Of a stretch of 64,000 nucleotides of DNA, positions 1 through 12,442 are shown one piece after another. The first letter of the stretch is position 1; every line of letters begins with the position of its first letter. Location: positions 2,914,001-2,978,000 of the forward strand of contig JADNRZ010000001.1 of NCBI GenBank assembly GCA_015501605.1. Direction: 5' to 3'. This DNA comes from Panaeolus papilionaceus. Taxonomy: Eukaryota; Basidiomycota; Agaricomycetes; Agaricales. Made by a program: the position numbers and the translations under genes. The notes beneath the pieces are model-generated. The model was given only the letters and a program-made list of their open reading frames with translations. It did not search any database and was not told the DNA's origin.

Positions 1-138
1 CGTGTTACTATCAAAGCATAATCCAGCTCAATAGGTGTATGTCATTCTTTCGTGTGGTACAAATCAAATATATGGTGAGACAATGCATTCGAGGGCCAGC
101 TTTAATGCACTTTATTTCATTCTCAGGTTTGAAATCCG

Positions 139-1106
139 TTACTTCTTAATATCTTTCACTTTCGGTCCCCAGATATCGTCCAACCTGAACAAGAGTTAGA
201 ACTTCTAACACCTAAATGCAAAAGAGGACATACCAGTCATTTGGCTCAGTAGCTGATCGAAGCTGAACTTGAAGGACACCTTTATCGAAGTCAGCCAGTT
301 GTCCGAATGCTGCTCTTGTCAGGTCCACATGCTTCGAACCAGCAGCGCAACCGGCGCAGGTGTCTACGACTCGAACGAACACACACTTCTTGGGAGTATG
401 ACATACTGCTCGATTCATTAGTGCTGGTGTATCATACGTTTTGAGTGTACTGACATTCCAGGAATTTGAAGCATTTGGGTTTATTGTTCCATCCGTCAAG
501 AGTAAGAGCGGCTACGAATGAACGGTCCTAGAGCAAAGAAGAAATAAACGCCCAGTCCAGAAATTTCGATCTAGCCAAGGTTAAGACAAGCTCACCGTTG
601 GCGCCCATTCGCCATTCTTCCAGCAGCTAGGGTTTTGCAAGTCATGTCCGGTATACCTATTTCCACCGTTGAATACACAGAATGCGAGGTATCGAGGACG
701 CTTACCATGTGATAGTCACAGGTTCAGGTTTTCCCAATCCCTTCAACCCTTTGAAGAGCTGACTGATGAAACCGACAAGGCCTCCTGCTGCTGCTGAAGG
801 ACGTGATGACTTGGCGGATTCTTTGGTGCTTGGCTTTTTGGCTCTTGGCGCCAATGGGGATGCATTAGAATTGATAACGTCGTCGGCGGAGAAGTGCCGT
901 CGGTATTTGTACGCGAGATTGGTAACATTAACACCTTCCCATCCATCCCGTGCATCGAAGAGATAATCCTCCCCGAGGGAATGTGCAGTAGTGTATCTTT
1001 CTCTTATCAAAATCGTGTGTCGACTCGCTAAATCAGGGCGTCCAATCGCAGAAGGGAGACAAAAAAGCGACAAAAGTAGGAAGAAACGCCAATCCGGAAC
1101 ATACAT
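139..1106 (-). CDS. Secreted RlpA-like double-psi beta-barrel (DPBB/expansin-like) protein
   Basis: Predicted secreted protein of about 250 residues in five exons. I start at 1106 because a hydrophobic signal peptide (RFFLLLSLFCLPSAIG) follows at once; an in-frame ATG at 1166 would put 20 residues before it. A basic, low-complexity linker (residues ~40-125, Ser/Lys/Ala-rich) leads to a DPBB domain that begins TITWYTGHDLQNPSCW and continues through KKCVFVRVVDTCAGC and GSKHVDLTRAAFGQLAD. These Cys pairs and the HVDLT-AAFGQLA block are typical of basidiomycete RlpA-like DPBB proteins. Introns run from 705 to about 657, then about 595-528, then two more close together, and the last exon ends IWGPKVKDIKK. 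Members of this fold bind cell-wall polysaccharide or act as extracellular effectors or inhibitors; no enzymatic activity can be claimed. The first third is unusually long and charged compared with minimal DPBB proteins. Confidence 0.85.
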
Positions 1107-1630
1107 GTCGATTGCAAGTTTTCGGACAAAGGCGGGTCCTTCGAGTACGGAATAATGTAGCGACACAACGGAGGGTACGATGATGTGCAGACGCCAGTAA
1201 CGGATATTCCAGGAATAGAAACAGGTCCGATATACGAAGTGTTCCGTTAGAAAGTGAGCGCGCGGGGTTGATTTGATTATGACACTCTAATTTTTTTGTA
1301 CAGGTCAAGAAATGCTCAAGCTTAAAAACGGTCCATATTATTTTATACGCGTCAGCTTATTGATATTAATATAAGTCTCTTTAAAATGATTATTTCAGCC
1401 TTTTCAAGTTTTTCTACTCAGTAGATCTCGATTCCCGAATATCATGACCATTAGTATCGACGACGTGATCCTGATCGAGCGCATTGGACAGTATGATTAG
1501 ATAAGATGACGCCATATCGGTCGGCTGTTCGGCAAAGATGCTTCAGCATAGACCAGGGCTATGCTGACTCTACACTCTTTCCTTCATAACATCCATCTCC
1601 TTCTTTCCTTCTCCCTTTCTCTCTTCAATA
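1107..1630. promoter_or_regulatory. Divergent intergenic region between DPBB protein and Zn2Cys6 factor
   Basis: Head-to-head gap of 524 bp. No coding sequence is convincing here. A long pyrimidine-rich tract (about 1570-1625) lies just before the start codon of the plus-strand transcription factor, a common fungal core-promoter feature. No clear TATA box was found close to either start. Confidence 0.4.
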
Positions 1631-4600
1631 ATGCCCGTCGATCCATCACATAATCCTCTTTTTCGGAGAGCAGCACGAAAGCTCACACCCGATGATGAGA
1701 TTGACTCAAGAAGGGCAAGAGGCGAGGTGTGCAATCTTATTTTTATATTTTATAGCTTATTTGATTTATCCACTGGCGTTGTTATAGATCTCTTGTGCTG
1801 AGTGTCGAAGGTTTGTCTTTACTGACTTGCATTGCTATATCGAACTCATTTAGAGCAGATTAAAGCTCAAATGTGACAAAAAACTTCCATGTAGTTCATG
1901 TGGTGAGTCCTCTGTTCCTGATCAAAAGTGTCATATGCTGAATTTTCCTGAAGTTCGTCGTGGATGTCCTTCGATCTGTCCAAATGGGAGTCTGTCAACC
2001 GGGCAAGGCACCAGGTGTGTTCGACCTTAAATCTTTAAACTCGACATACATGTTTATAGAATGTGTTTTCTTGATCATCAGATTCGTTCTGGCAGATACA
2101 ACCCAGCTACACGCAAAGATCTCTGAGATGGGCCATCGCATACGACAGTTAGAGGATGCACTTGCAATATTCCAATCTGGAGTATCGAATGAAGTTCACC
2201 CTCTCTTGCGAGATGACTTACTTGCGATCAAGTTTGGCCCGGAGAAGGGATACGTTCCTGACAAGGAGAAATCACCACCCAAAAAGCCATTAGAACCTCC
2301 TCTAGACGCATTTGGAACATTGACCATTGGAGAGCGTGGCGAAGCGAAGTACTTCGGTCCATCTGCAGGGTCAGAGGTATGTGACCGGTTTTTGCGGCGA
2401 TAACCCTGGGCTGACTCGGTTTTTCAGACCCTTTTCTTAGTAAATATGGTATTATCATTGAGTTGCTTGGCCTGACAATCCTTGTAGGCAGGTGCCGAAC
2501 TCGAGCAGTCAAGTGGGGGGTTGGACGACGATTACTACCGTTCGACCCACGACAATTCCAACGTGGACGTTGCCCGGCTCTCCTCGCTCTTTCCTTTTGG
2601 TGGGGAGTGCACGTCCTTTGAACATCAACTGGAGTTACTGTTAGGCAACCTGCCAGTGGAGCACAGGGGATGGTCTCTGTGTGAAACATATTTTGAACAA
2701 GCCTCTTGGGCCTTCCGTCCCATTAAACGAGACGAGTTCATTGACGAAATTCTGTCACCAATTTACAAATCTCTCAAGGACAATCAAACCGCCGCTCTCG
2801 TTTCCCCTCACAAGTTGGCAGTCATGTATCTTATCTTTGCGCTTGGTGCACTGGTAGACCTGACACTAGATCCCTGTAAGTCCCATCTGTAACTTTACGG
2901 GTAAGCTGTTCTCAAGACTTGGGCAGACAACAAAGAAGCAGACACGTATTACCAACTTAGCCGCGCTTCGATATCATTACGATCCGTTTTCGACTCTCCA
3001 GAAATTGCCACTGTTCAAGCAGTTGTACTGATGGCTACGTACCACGGAATGGCGGGTCGAAGATACACGATGGATAGTGTTGTATGTTTTAAATTTGTCG
3101 TTATCCATGATTTTTGTATTGACAGCTGGCACTTTTCAGTGGTCCTTGTCTTCTCTCGGTGCCAAATTAGCACAAAGTGTGAGTTATCATGGGATAGCAT
3201 TCAATGACATGACTCATAATTATATGTCTATTCTTATAGCTGGGTCTTCGTGTGTATTTCGTTTCCTTGGCCAAATTGTGCACTTTCTGAATTTGCACAC
3301 CCACCAGATCGTGACAGTGCGAAATGGAATATGGATGCCAAAACAGTTCATCGACGCCGGTCGTTGTTCTGGGAGCTATTTTCCGCTGAGCAATTCTATG
3401 TCAGTAAAAACATGTTTCTATCAGATATGCGCTCAATACTTTTACAGAGTCTTGCTTTGGGACGCCCTCCTTCTATCCGTCTGTCATACGTTGACTGTGA
3501 ACTTCCGGACGACGAGGAGGCCACCGTCGATGCCGATGGCAAAGTACTTGTCGGATGTGTGTATTTTCCAAGCTGTCAGTCGGCCACACCCCTAACAGCA
3601 GAATTCAGATTATAGGTGGAAGTACGAATTCACCAAGGAGGTCTTTGCACCAGCTATTGAGCACACGCTGACCGCGGAAGCACCACAATATCAGACGATA
3701 TTGGAACTGGATCGTAAAGTCCGTGAAAAAACATTGCCCCCACATTTGAATGTCTTCATGAATGCGGACGACGAGAATCTGACACCATCTAATTATATGA
3801 GAAAGTGCATACTTGGACAGTTTCGATCCGTCAGTGAGTAATAGTCTATGTCCTGACTGTCATGAGCGTAATAACAACGTTGCCGCAGCTCTTTTATATC
3901 TACACAGAAGTTTCTTTGCTCAAGCCATGCTTGATTATCCCTCCAACCCACTCAAAAGTCCCTACTCACCTTCTTTCCTGGCTGCTTATCGCTGCGCTTC
4001 TGGCATGATCAAATCCAGCTTAAATCACTATGATCGTTTCCCCGAATTGTGTGGTAGATGGTGGGGCATATGGACTCATCGTAGGCCCTTGCGTGTCTTC
4101 ATAATATTCGGTCGAGCACTAACCCATCATATTTTATAGTTTTCTCTGCTGCGGTATGGCTACGTGTTCACTGGTACACGCTATGAATGATTAAAGGCTT
4201 TATTCAGATTATTGTGGGCTGCATCGTCACTCGATCTCCTTCCTCTAGCATGGCACCAGCGGCTTTCATTGAGCTTGGTTTAGCGTGCGATCTATTCCAA
4301 AAGGGAGCCATTCACTCTCGAAGAGCCCGGAGTGGATTGGTGTGTGAACCGAGTACTTGACCCCTAACCACGCATCTAACTATCTGGTCTGTAGGCCATT
4401 ATATACAAGATGCGTCAAAAGGCTTTCGAGGTTTATTCGCAATTCAGGACAAATAATATCATCCCAACACCATATCCTCACCATGGACAAGAATATGAAG
4501 CAGACGAACTTGCCCTCTTTGGAGGTCAGACGAGGGTGCTAGTTAGCAAGCTCCTGAAAGCACATAAACACAGGAAATCAACGCCGTCTAATTCGACGCC

Positions 4601-5180
4601 CAACTTCTCGAGCCCATCCCCTTCTGAAGCCGATTCATCGAGGAGTAGTAATTCATCTAGTGATCAGACACAAGACGTACACCCTTCTCTCGTTGAATAT
4701 CTCTCCGGTTTTCCTCCTTCCCAAACCCATTCGCCAGAATCTATGGAGCAGACATACAGTCAGCAAGATGCCCATATACAGCCGAATTCTGCAGCGCAAA
4801 GCCCTTCCCATCAACAACATGAACAGTCTTCGTGGCCGTCGTGGTCAGCACCGTCTTTGTATACCGCTTTGCCCCCTGAAACCTACGCCAACATTGCGTC
4901 TAACAACGACAACAACTCTATTCCATACCCGCAAGAAGTAATGGGTCAGCCACCCGGACAACCGACTTACCAGCAAGCCCCTCCCGATAATGCCAACGCA
5001 CTAGTGGACCTTGGAATGATGATGTCGGGAGAGTCTGGCATGGACGAGCAATGGATGTCCTTCATGAGGGACTCAGGGCTTCTACAGATCAACCCGGGGA
5101 CTATGACAAATTACGCAATGCCACCCTCGGAAATACCTATACCATACAACCAGGATATGTCTCAACCTAGGATTTACTGA
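1631..5180 (+). CDS. Zn2Cys6 fungal-specific transcription factor
   Basis: Nuclear binuclear-cluster regulator. Small exons at the 5' end join to give a classic zinc cluster: ISCAECRRLKLKCDKK, then LPCSSCVRRGCPSICPNG, with six Cys spaced C-x2-C-x6-C-x5-C-x2-C-x6-C, followed by the conserved GSLSTGQGTR and FVLADT. A coiled-coil dimerisation stretch (HAKISEMGHRIRQLEDALA) comes next. The middle (about 2600-4350) carries the PF04082-type fungal transcription-factor domain, including LEWHEHR-like and YHGIAF-region segments split by many introns. The C-terminal ~230 residues (from about 4500) are a Ser/Pro/Gln/Asn-rich, probably activating, tail ending NQDMSQPRIY. The first exon is 1631-1726 and the next starts at 1788. 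The target genes cannot be inferred; the neighbouring trans-sulfuration gene is on the same strand 392 bp downstream, but nothing links them. Several middle exon borders are approximate. Confidence 0.88.
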
Positions 5181-5572
5181 TTTTACCCTACATATATCTA
5201 TTCAAATTGTATTTAATGCGCTGTTACGATTCTCACAAACACTTTGCTGTTTTTCTTTGTATCCTATCTGTAACCTTAAATGCATGCTATTGTAGCAACC
5301 GCCTAAATTTCAAGATTCACTCCTATTGGATTTTTGCTGTCGCCCGTCTCATGCACATGGTTTTACACTTAGGGGTAATTGATCGCTGACTGTCGCGTGG
5401 TCGAGGCCTGATAAGCAGCTATGACGAGCTAAAGACGAGCTCTGCTGCTGTATATATACTGCCTTATTTTTCCTCAAACGTGACTCGACTAACTTTTAAC
5501 CTTCCCATCCCAGTGACTTGACTGACCTTTTTTACCACCCTATTCCACTGGTTTTCTACGGTAGGGTTCATC
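5181..5572. promoter_or_regulatory. Upstream region of the trans-sulfuration gene, with TATA-like element
   Basis: 392 bp between the stop of the Zn2Cys6 factor and the next start. It holds a TATATATA run at 5451-5458, 115 bp before the ATG at 5573, followed by CT-rich leader sequence. No gene is visible. Confidence 0.4.
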
Positions 5573-7425
<1,853 letters not shown>

Positions 7426-7601
7426 CAATAATGTGCCTATTGGGACAGTTTCGTGCAGGAAGCTCTCTCAAAGTTCTATGACCAGTGGATCTATAAGTTT
7501 CAAATGTAAAAGTGATCACAGAAAAACATCCTATCACATCGGAACGGCTGCATGATTTGGGGAGGCAGACCTTGGATGATACAATTGGACGACATCGTAG
7601 T

Positions 7602-9071
7602 CTATTTGCCTTTGGCGTAATAAAAATCGAAGAACTTGAACTTGTCCTCCCAGGCCATTCCGGTCCGTTTTAGTTTGCCTATCTGCGCAATGAGAGTAGC
7701 ACAAATTTCGGATACTTGGTCCTGTCCAGAGAAGTCTGACAGCAGCTCGCTGACAATAATCAAAGGCGAACTTGGTGATTCTGATGGTGGCAATTGTCGA
7801 ATCGATATTTGGACAGGCGTCAGCGACTTTGCCAATGTGAAGGCATGCGGCAATGGATTCAGGAAGTCCGAAGGAATTGCCAGTGAAGGTGTCGGCGAAA
7901 CGGATGTTGGAGGATCATATCTAGGAATTGTACATAAGGAGGCAAAACGAAGAACGAACCGCAATGCGCTTACCTGACACACATAACGTAGATCTGGTAT
8001 CCTTTCACAGGAGCACTTTGATGAAATACATCGGCAAAACGGAGAAGTCCCCGTCCGTTGCTGGTGGTGCATTCCGGAAATACAACAATTGGTTTAGATG
8101 CAGCCTTTCTGATCTCGTCTAGCGTCTGACCAGACGCGTTTTCAAGCCCAAACGGAGGAACACGACCCGTTAGACTAATCATTGAAATTAGGGAAACCTG
8201 TCGGAACTTTCGGATTGGTTCGCGGGGTGTGGCTGTTTTGGATGGTAGTTGGACGTTGGCAGAACCTGTTCCAGTGCGACGACCTGGGGTGAATGACAAA
8301 GGGGTTGACGATCTAGATGAGTCCGTGAGACCCGGAAGTGATTCTGGAACAGGGATCACAAAGATAGGATTGTAACTATACAAGTAAGTCTGTTCGTCAA
8401 TTAAACGTTCGTCACATTGATAGTAGGTGCATCGTACCTGATGGCGAGCCATACCACTTCAATCCAGGATATCCAATTTGAGACGATGAAATCTCCGGCT
8501 TTAGGTTTCCATGACTCTAATGCTCTTGCTTTGCGGCTAAAAATATTAATTTAGGTTTTAGTCCTATGATAAGTGGCTTAATGGTGCGTACCCTCGTTTT
8601 GTTGTAACCTGTTCGGGGGCAATCCAGAAAAGACCGAGAACAAACAGAATTGTTCTCCCAAAAATAAAGAGAAATATGTGCTCAACGAGTCGATATAGAG
8701 GAGGAATTGGGATCTATAGGACATCAATGAAAGCCGACTCCACATAAAACTGCGACCTTACAAAAACCAGGCTCACTGTCCTTATCACGGTGAAATACGC
8801 CACAAAGAGGATAAGAACCAGGGCAGTTCTAAGCACAGCGAGAATCAATCTGAGTGGCAGCGTCACTTTCTCCAGCAATTCATTACCAAGTGGGGCAACT
8901 GGAGTGAGGAAAGGCTAACATGACGCTGAGTTGGCTGTGATTTCTTATTGTGTAAACTCTTAACAAGGACGCCTACCTGTATTCCTGTTCCAGGGTCCTA
9001 TACAAAATCAGTCTGGAACAAAATTCCGAGCTGCAGCGTGCACGTACTCGATAAGCGCTGAACTTCTCCAT
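7602..9071 (-). CDS. LOA1/Vps66-like lysophospholipid acyltransferase-family protein
   Basis: Membrane protein of roughly 380 residues. The start at 9071 gives MEKFSAYR. Two N-terminal hydrophobic segments follow (LILAVLRTALVLILFVAYF and LFIFGRTILFVLGLFW), then the PlsC-like domain. The segment KPKAGDFIVSNWISWIEVV aligns with acyltransferase motif I but reads N-W-I-S-W-I-E instead of NHxxxxD. Motif III is recognisable as VVFPECTTSNGRGLLRF, a signature of the LOA1/AUP1/LPCAT branch (usually FPEGTTSNGR). A Ser/Pro/Thr-rich loop of about 50 residues sits between them. The C-terminus is LKRTGMAWEDKFKFFDFYY followed by AKGK. LOA1 in yeast acylates lysophosphatidic acid at the ER and lipid droplets. 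Because the usual catalytic His is absent, activity is uncertain. Divergent from the Tvp38-like gene with 162 bp between starts. Confidence 0.78.
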
Positions 9072-9233
9072 TGTGGTCGAGGATACAAGGACAGACAAGG
9101 ACAACACGATCGCGACGTGACCACACCACTCGCGTGTGTGGGTGCAGTATTATGTCAGCCGCAAAGGCAGCACCGCGTCTGTGACGTCTGTCTCGTCAAT
9201 TCCACCACCACAGCGGCATTCCACTGCGACAGT

Positions 9234-10499
9234 ATGGCTGCCCAACTTACAGGACCCATTGCGTTCATAAAGAAATATGCCAAATTTCTTATAAATCGTT
9301 ATCGGCATCTTCACTTCTTTGGCAAGGTTGGTACCACGGCTCACAGCGTTATAAATGACAGAGCGTCTAAACTAATAAACCCTGCAGCTCTTGATATGGC
9401 TCGTCGCCCTTTTCTACGTGTGTTTAGGTATGAAACTTATGAATAGACTTGAACATGCGTTAATTTCCTTGATTAGGCGTCTTCATCATTGTGATGACAC
9501 CAGCCCGCATTGCACAATACCTATATGACAAGACACGAATCCTAGCGCAAACCTCGTGGGGGTGGTTTGCACTTGGTTCTGCCCTTGGTATGTCCATCTG
9601 AGGCCAAAATAAGGGTGCATTCATCTCATATCTTGTTCAGTTATCATTTCATTCCCTCCTTTGATTGGCCACACAACACTGGTGTCACTCTGTGGGTTTG
9701 CCTATGGCATGAAGGGATTCTTTATCGGCGCTACCGGCTCTCTGGTTGGTGCTGCTGTCGTCTTTGTCGTTTTGAGATACCTCTTCAGTGAGAGACTACG
9801 TGAATGGTCCAGCCAGAACGCAAAATGGCAAGCACTTGAGTCTGTAGTGGTTTGTCTCCATTCGTTTGCGAGTTTTAGGTTTCGGTCTAACCCAATACTC
9901 GTCTTTAGAGGGCCAAAGGTTTACCTCTAATTATTCTTATCCGTATCTCGCCCTTCCCTCCTTGGGTATACTCTAACTCCCTGTTCGCGGTAAGCTTTTT
10001 TCCCCGCGTGCCATGAGGTATTGCGTTGTTCATGAGGTCATGACAGTCCATCGAACCTGTCAAGCTCTGGCAATTCGTCGTCGCCACAATCTTCGTTTTC
10101 CCCAAGATCGCGCTCCACACGTTCATAGGTTCAAAAATCGCAGCACTTTCGGACGGCGACCAGAGAGGCCACATGGATACTCGTAAGTTCTCATTGCTAC
10201 TCGTTCCTTCAACACGAGCTAATGCAAGATTCCCAGGTACCAAAGTCCTAAACGGGGTCTTTGTTGCCGGTGGAATCCTAGTGGCACTCTTCACCAGCTG
10301 GTATGTTTTCTCACTCTTTTTGTGGTTTCATCCTATAACCGTTGATTGTTTTAGGACTGTGTATAACTCGGTACAAAGCCATATACGCCACATAGACGGC
10401 TTCCCTCCCGAAGTTGATGAGTTGGCAGCTGAGGCAGTCGAAGATTACGATGAAGAGGCACCACTGCTTTCCCCAGCACCAGTCGAACACCGCCAATAA
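9234..10499 (+). CDS. Tvp38/TMEM64-family VTT-domain membrane protein
   Basis: Multi-pass membrane protein of about 290 residues, seven or eight exons. The start at 9234 gives MAAQLTGPIAFIKKYAKF. The SNARE-associated Golgi (VTT, PF09335) domain is clear: ISFPPLIGHTTLVSLCGFAY with GMKGFFIGATGSLVGAA, then the hallmark ILIRISPFPPWVYSNSLFA, then WQFVVATIFVFPKIALHTFI and a GSKIAAL motif. A last membrane segment (LNGVFVAGGILVALFTSW) precedes an acidic cytosolic tail (VDELAAEAVEDYDEEAPLL) that carries a possible dileucine sorting signal EEAPLL. Yeast Tvp38 is a Golgi protein; VTT proteins such as VMP1 and TMEM41B are lipid scramblases, so a role in lipid movement is plausible but inferred. Ends 182 bp from the convergent syntaxin gene. 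Confidence 0.88.
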
Positions 10500-10681
10500 T
10501 TTTTTGGGCAAGATGACACCTCGATGTATACTAGAGCGCATTATAGCCTTAATTTTTATCCCGTGTAATATAATATATAGACATTTAGCTTGGAAATATA
10601 TACTGCTGCGATGAAGGGTATGTTGCCTGAGATGTATATAAGGAAAACTCCAGAAATTCTAATCTACAGCCGTGCCCAGAT

Positions 10682-11956
10682 TTAATAATAATGAAGGAAT
10701 AGCAGACTGAAACTAGCGCCGATGAGGAACACCAGCACGAAAAGTCTACCATCTTTTGCGCGTCTCTTTGCTTCCTTCAACTGCTCATTACCCTTTTCGA
10801 CAGTAAACGTAGTAGCAATGGCATCTTCATACAGCTGGTCCGTAAGTTCGGTTTGCCGTGTAAGATGTGTGACGAGTTCCATTTGCAGAGCACTGATATC
10901 AGTTAGCCGTGATTCAGCCTGCTGAACCGACTCCAAGGTATCCTGCACGCTTTTGAGAATGTGGGCGTTCTCCGCTTCGAACTGCATAATTTGGGACGCA
11001 GAAAGCTCCAGATCATCGTCCTCGTCCTCTGATAATTCTTGAGGAGTTGGCGTATATGATTTACGCGGCGTGTCGTAAGAGGAAGACACTCCAATGGTGG
11101 CAGCAATGGTACTCTCGAACCAACTCCCTGGGCCTTTAGGGGTATTATTTTGGCTTTGGGCTGGTACCTGTCGCATGCTCATTGTCATTGCATCCTGAGC
11201 TGCATTGGAACCCAAGGACCGCGTTCTTTCCAACTGTCGCTTTATTCGTTCCTCCTGAAGCTCTTTCTGTGTCTGACTTGCTTCTGTGAGTCTCCTGCTG
11301 AGATACCAGGTAATTCCCGCGTGGTGTGCGGCAAGCACATCTGAGCTCAAAGTGGATTCGTCTTGCCTTAATCTTGCCGGCAGCAGACGAGTCAATGGGT
11401 TGACTTTGCTGGCAACAATCTCTGCGCGTCCTGTAGAAATCTTTAGCACTCGTGGGTATCACGGAGTAATTGGAGTCGCAACTTGCGTTTTTCTAAAGCT
11501 TCCATCTCTTTAATTCGGTCCGAACATTTTGTGATGATGACTCTAGCTTGGAGGTCAATCTGGTCCCTTTCTTCATTTGACAAGTGTTTAACATTCGCCC
11601 AAGAGGACGTGCCGTCGGATAAGTCAATATTCCTGGATCCCTGTCGCGACAGTGGGGATGGCCGTGAGTCAATGTTAAGGTAGGCAGTCCGAACATTGGC
11701 CAGCATGCGTGTCAGGGTGTTGATGTGGTTTAGCTGCGTGGAACATGAAACAGAAAATGTGAGATACACGAAATGCAGCATGTAGCAGGTAACGTACAAT
11801 ATTATACCCCTCCGCAAGATAGCTTTTGTCTATGGAAGGTTTAGGATCGTTCCCCTGACCAGACTTGGGTGATTTCCGTTTCTTCGTCTCAGGAAGTGTC
11901 GTTTGCCGTTTTTCCACAACTTCTCGGAAGTTATTCGTGATATCCGTGAGTGCCAT
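10682..11956 (-). CDS. UFE1: Syntaxin-18/Ufe1-like ER t-SNARE
   Basis: Qa-SNARE of the ER for retrograde Golgi-to-ER fusion, about 390 residues, C-terminally anchored. The start at 11956 gives MALTDITNNFREVVEKRQ, matching the syntaxin-18 N-terminal domain (PF10496). Next come helical segments LNHINTLTRMLANVRTAYL and ARVIITKCSDRIKEMEAL, then SRRLTEASQTQKELQEERIK. The SNARE helix runs from about FEAENAHILKSVQDTLESV through ISALQMELVTHLTRQTELTD to TTFTVEKGNEQLKEAKRRAK, and the protein ends in a 19-residue tail anchor (LFVLVFLIGASFSLLFLHYY). A first intron lies near 11740-11805. A second, unusually short intron starts at 11462 and ends at 11431 (32 nt) or 11422 (41 nt); without it the frame stops. 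The family call is firm; the symbol is by analogy with yeast. Confidence 0.88.
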
Positions 11957-12442
11957 TTTTTGTGGCGTCGAGTTACAAGAGAAGGACGACCAGCGGTGAT
12001 AGTAATTGGTTAAGTTACAAACGAGGAGACGTAGACAGTAGCAAAGTAATATGAGGTTGTGTGCCAAAGACGCCTTGTACCCCATACATCATCATGACTT
12101 CCTTATTGGGAACGACCACGTGTCCTCCTATCAATTCGTAAAATCGCCAAAATATTTTCTTTTCATCAACCACGACGAGCGTTTTATGTGATTTTTCAAA
12201 CATTCATGTTTATCACTTCTGCCATATTGTGGAAGAAGAAATTGTCCTTGTTTGAGGTGAACGGTGTCCTATTCTACCAACGTTTGCCATAGTTTGTGAC
12301 GCACAAATTTTATTCTCGATCCTACTTTATCTACACTGTAAAAGTATGTCTTTTAATCAAATTGCTTCGATTATACTACCCTTCGTCTCTCATCTAAGAT
12401 CCAGCAGCCATTTATCACTAACATTCTATCTAATTGCAAATT
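11957..12442. promoter_or_regulatory. Upstream region of the syntaxin-18-like gene; also 3' flank of F-box gene
   Basis: 486 bp with no convincing gene. A perfect E-box/CBF1-type palindrome CACGTG lies at 12117-12122, about 160 bp before the SNARE start. The rest is AT-rich and includes the 3' end of the F-box transcript. Confidence 0.35.
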
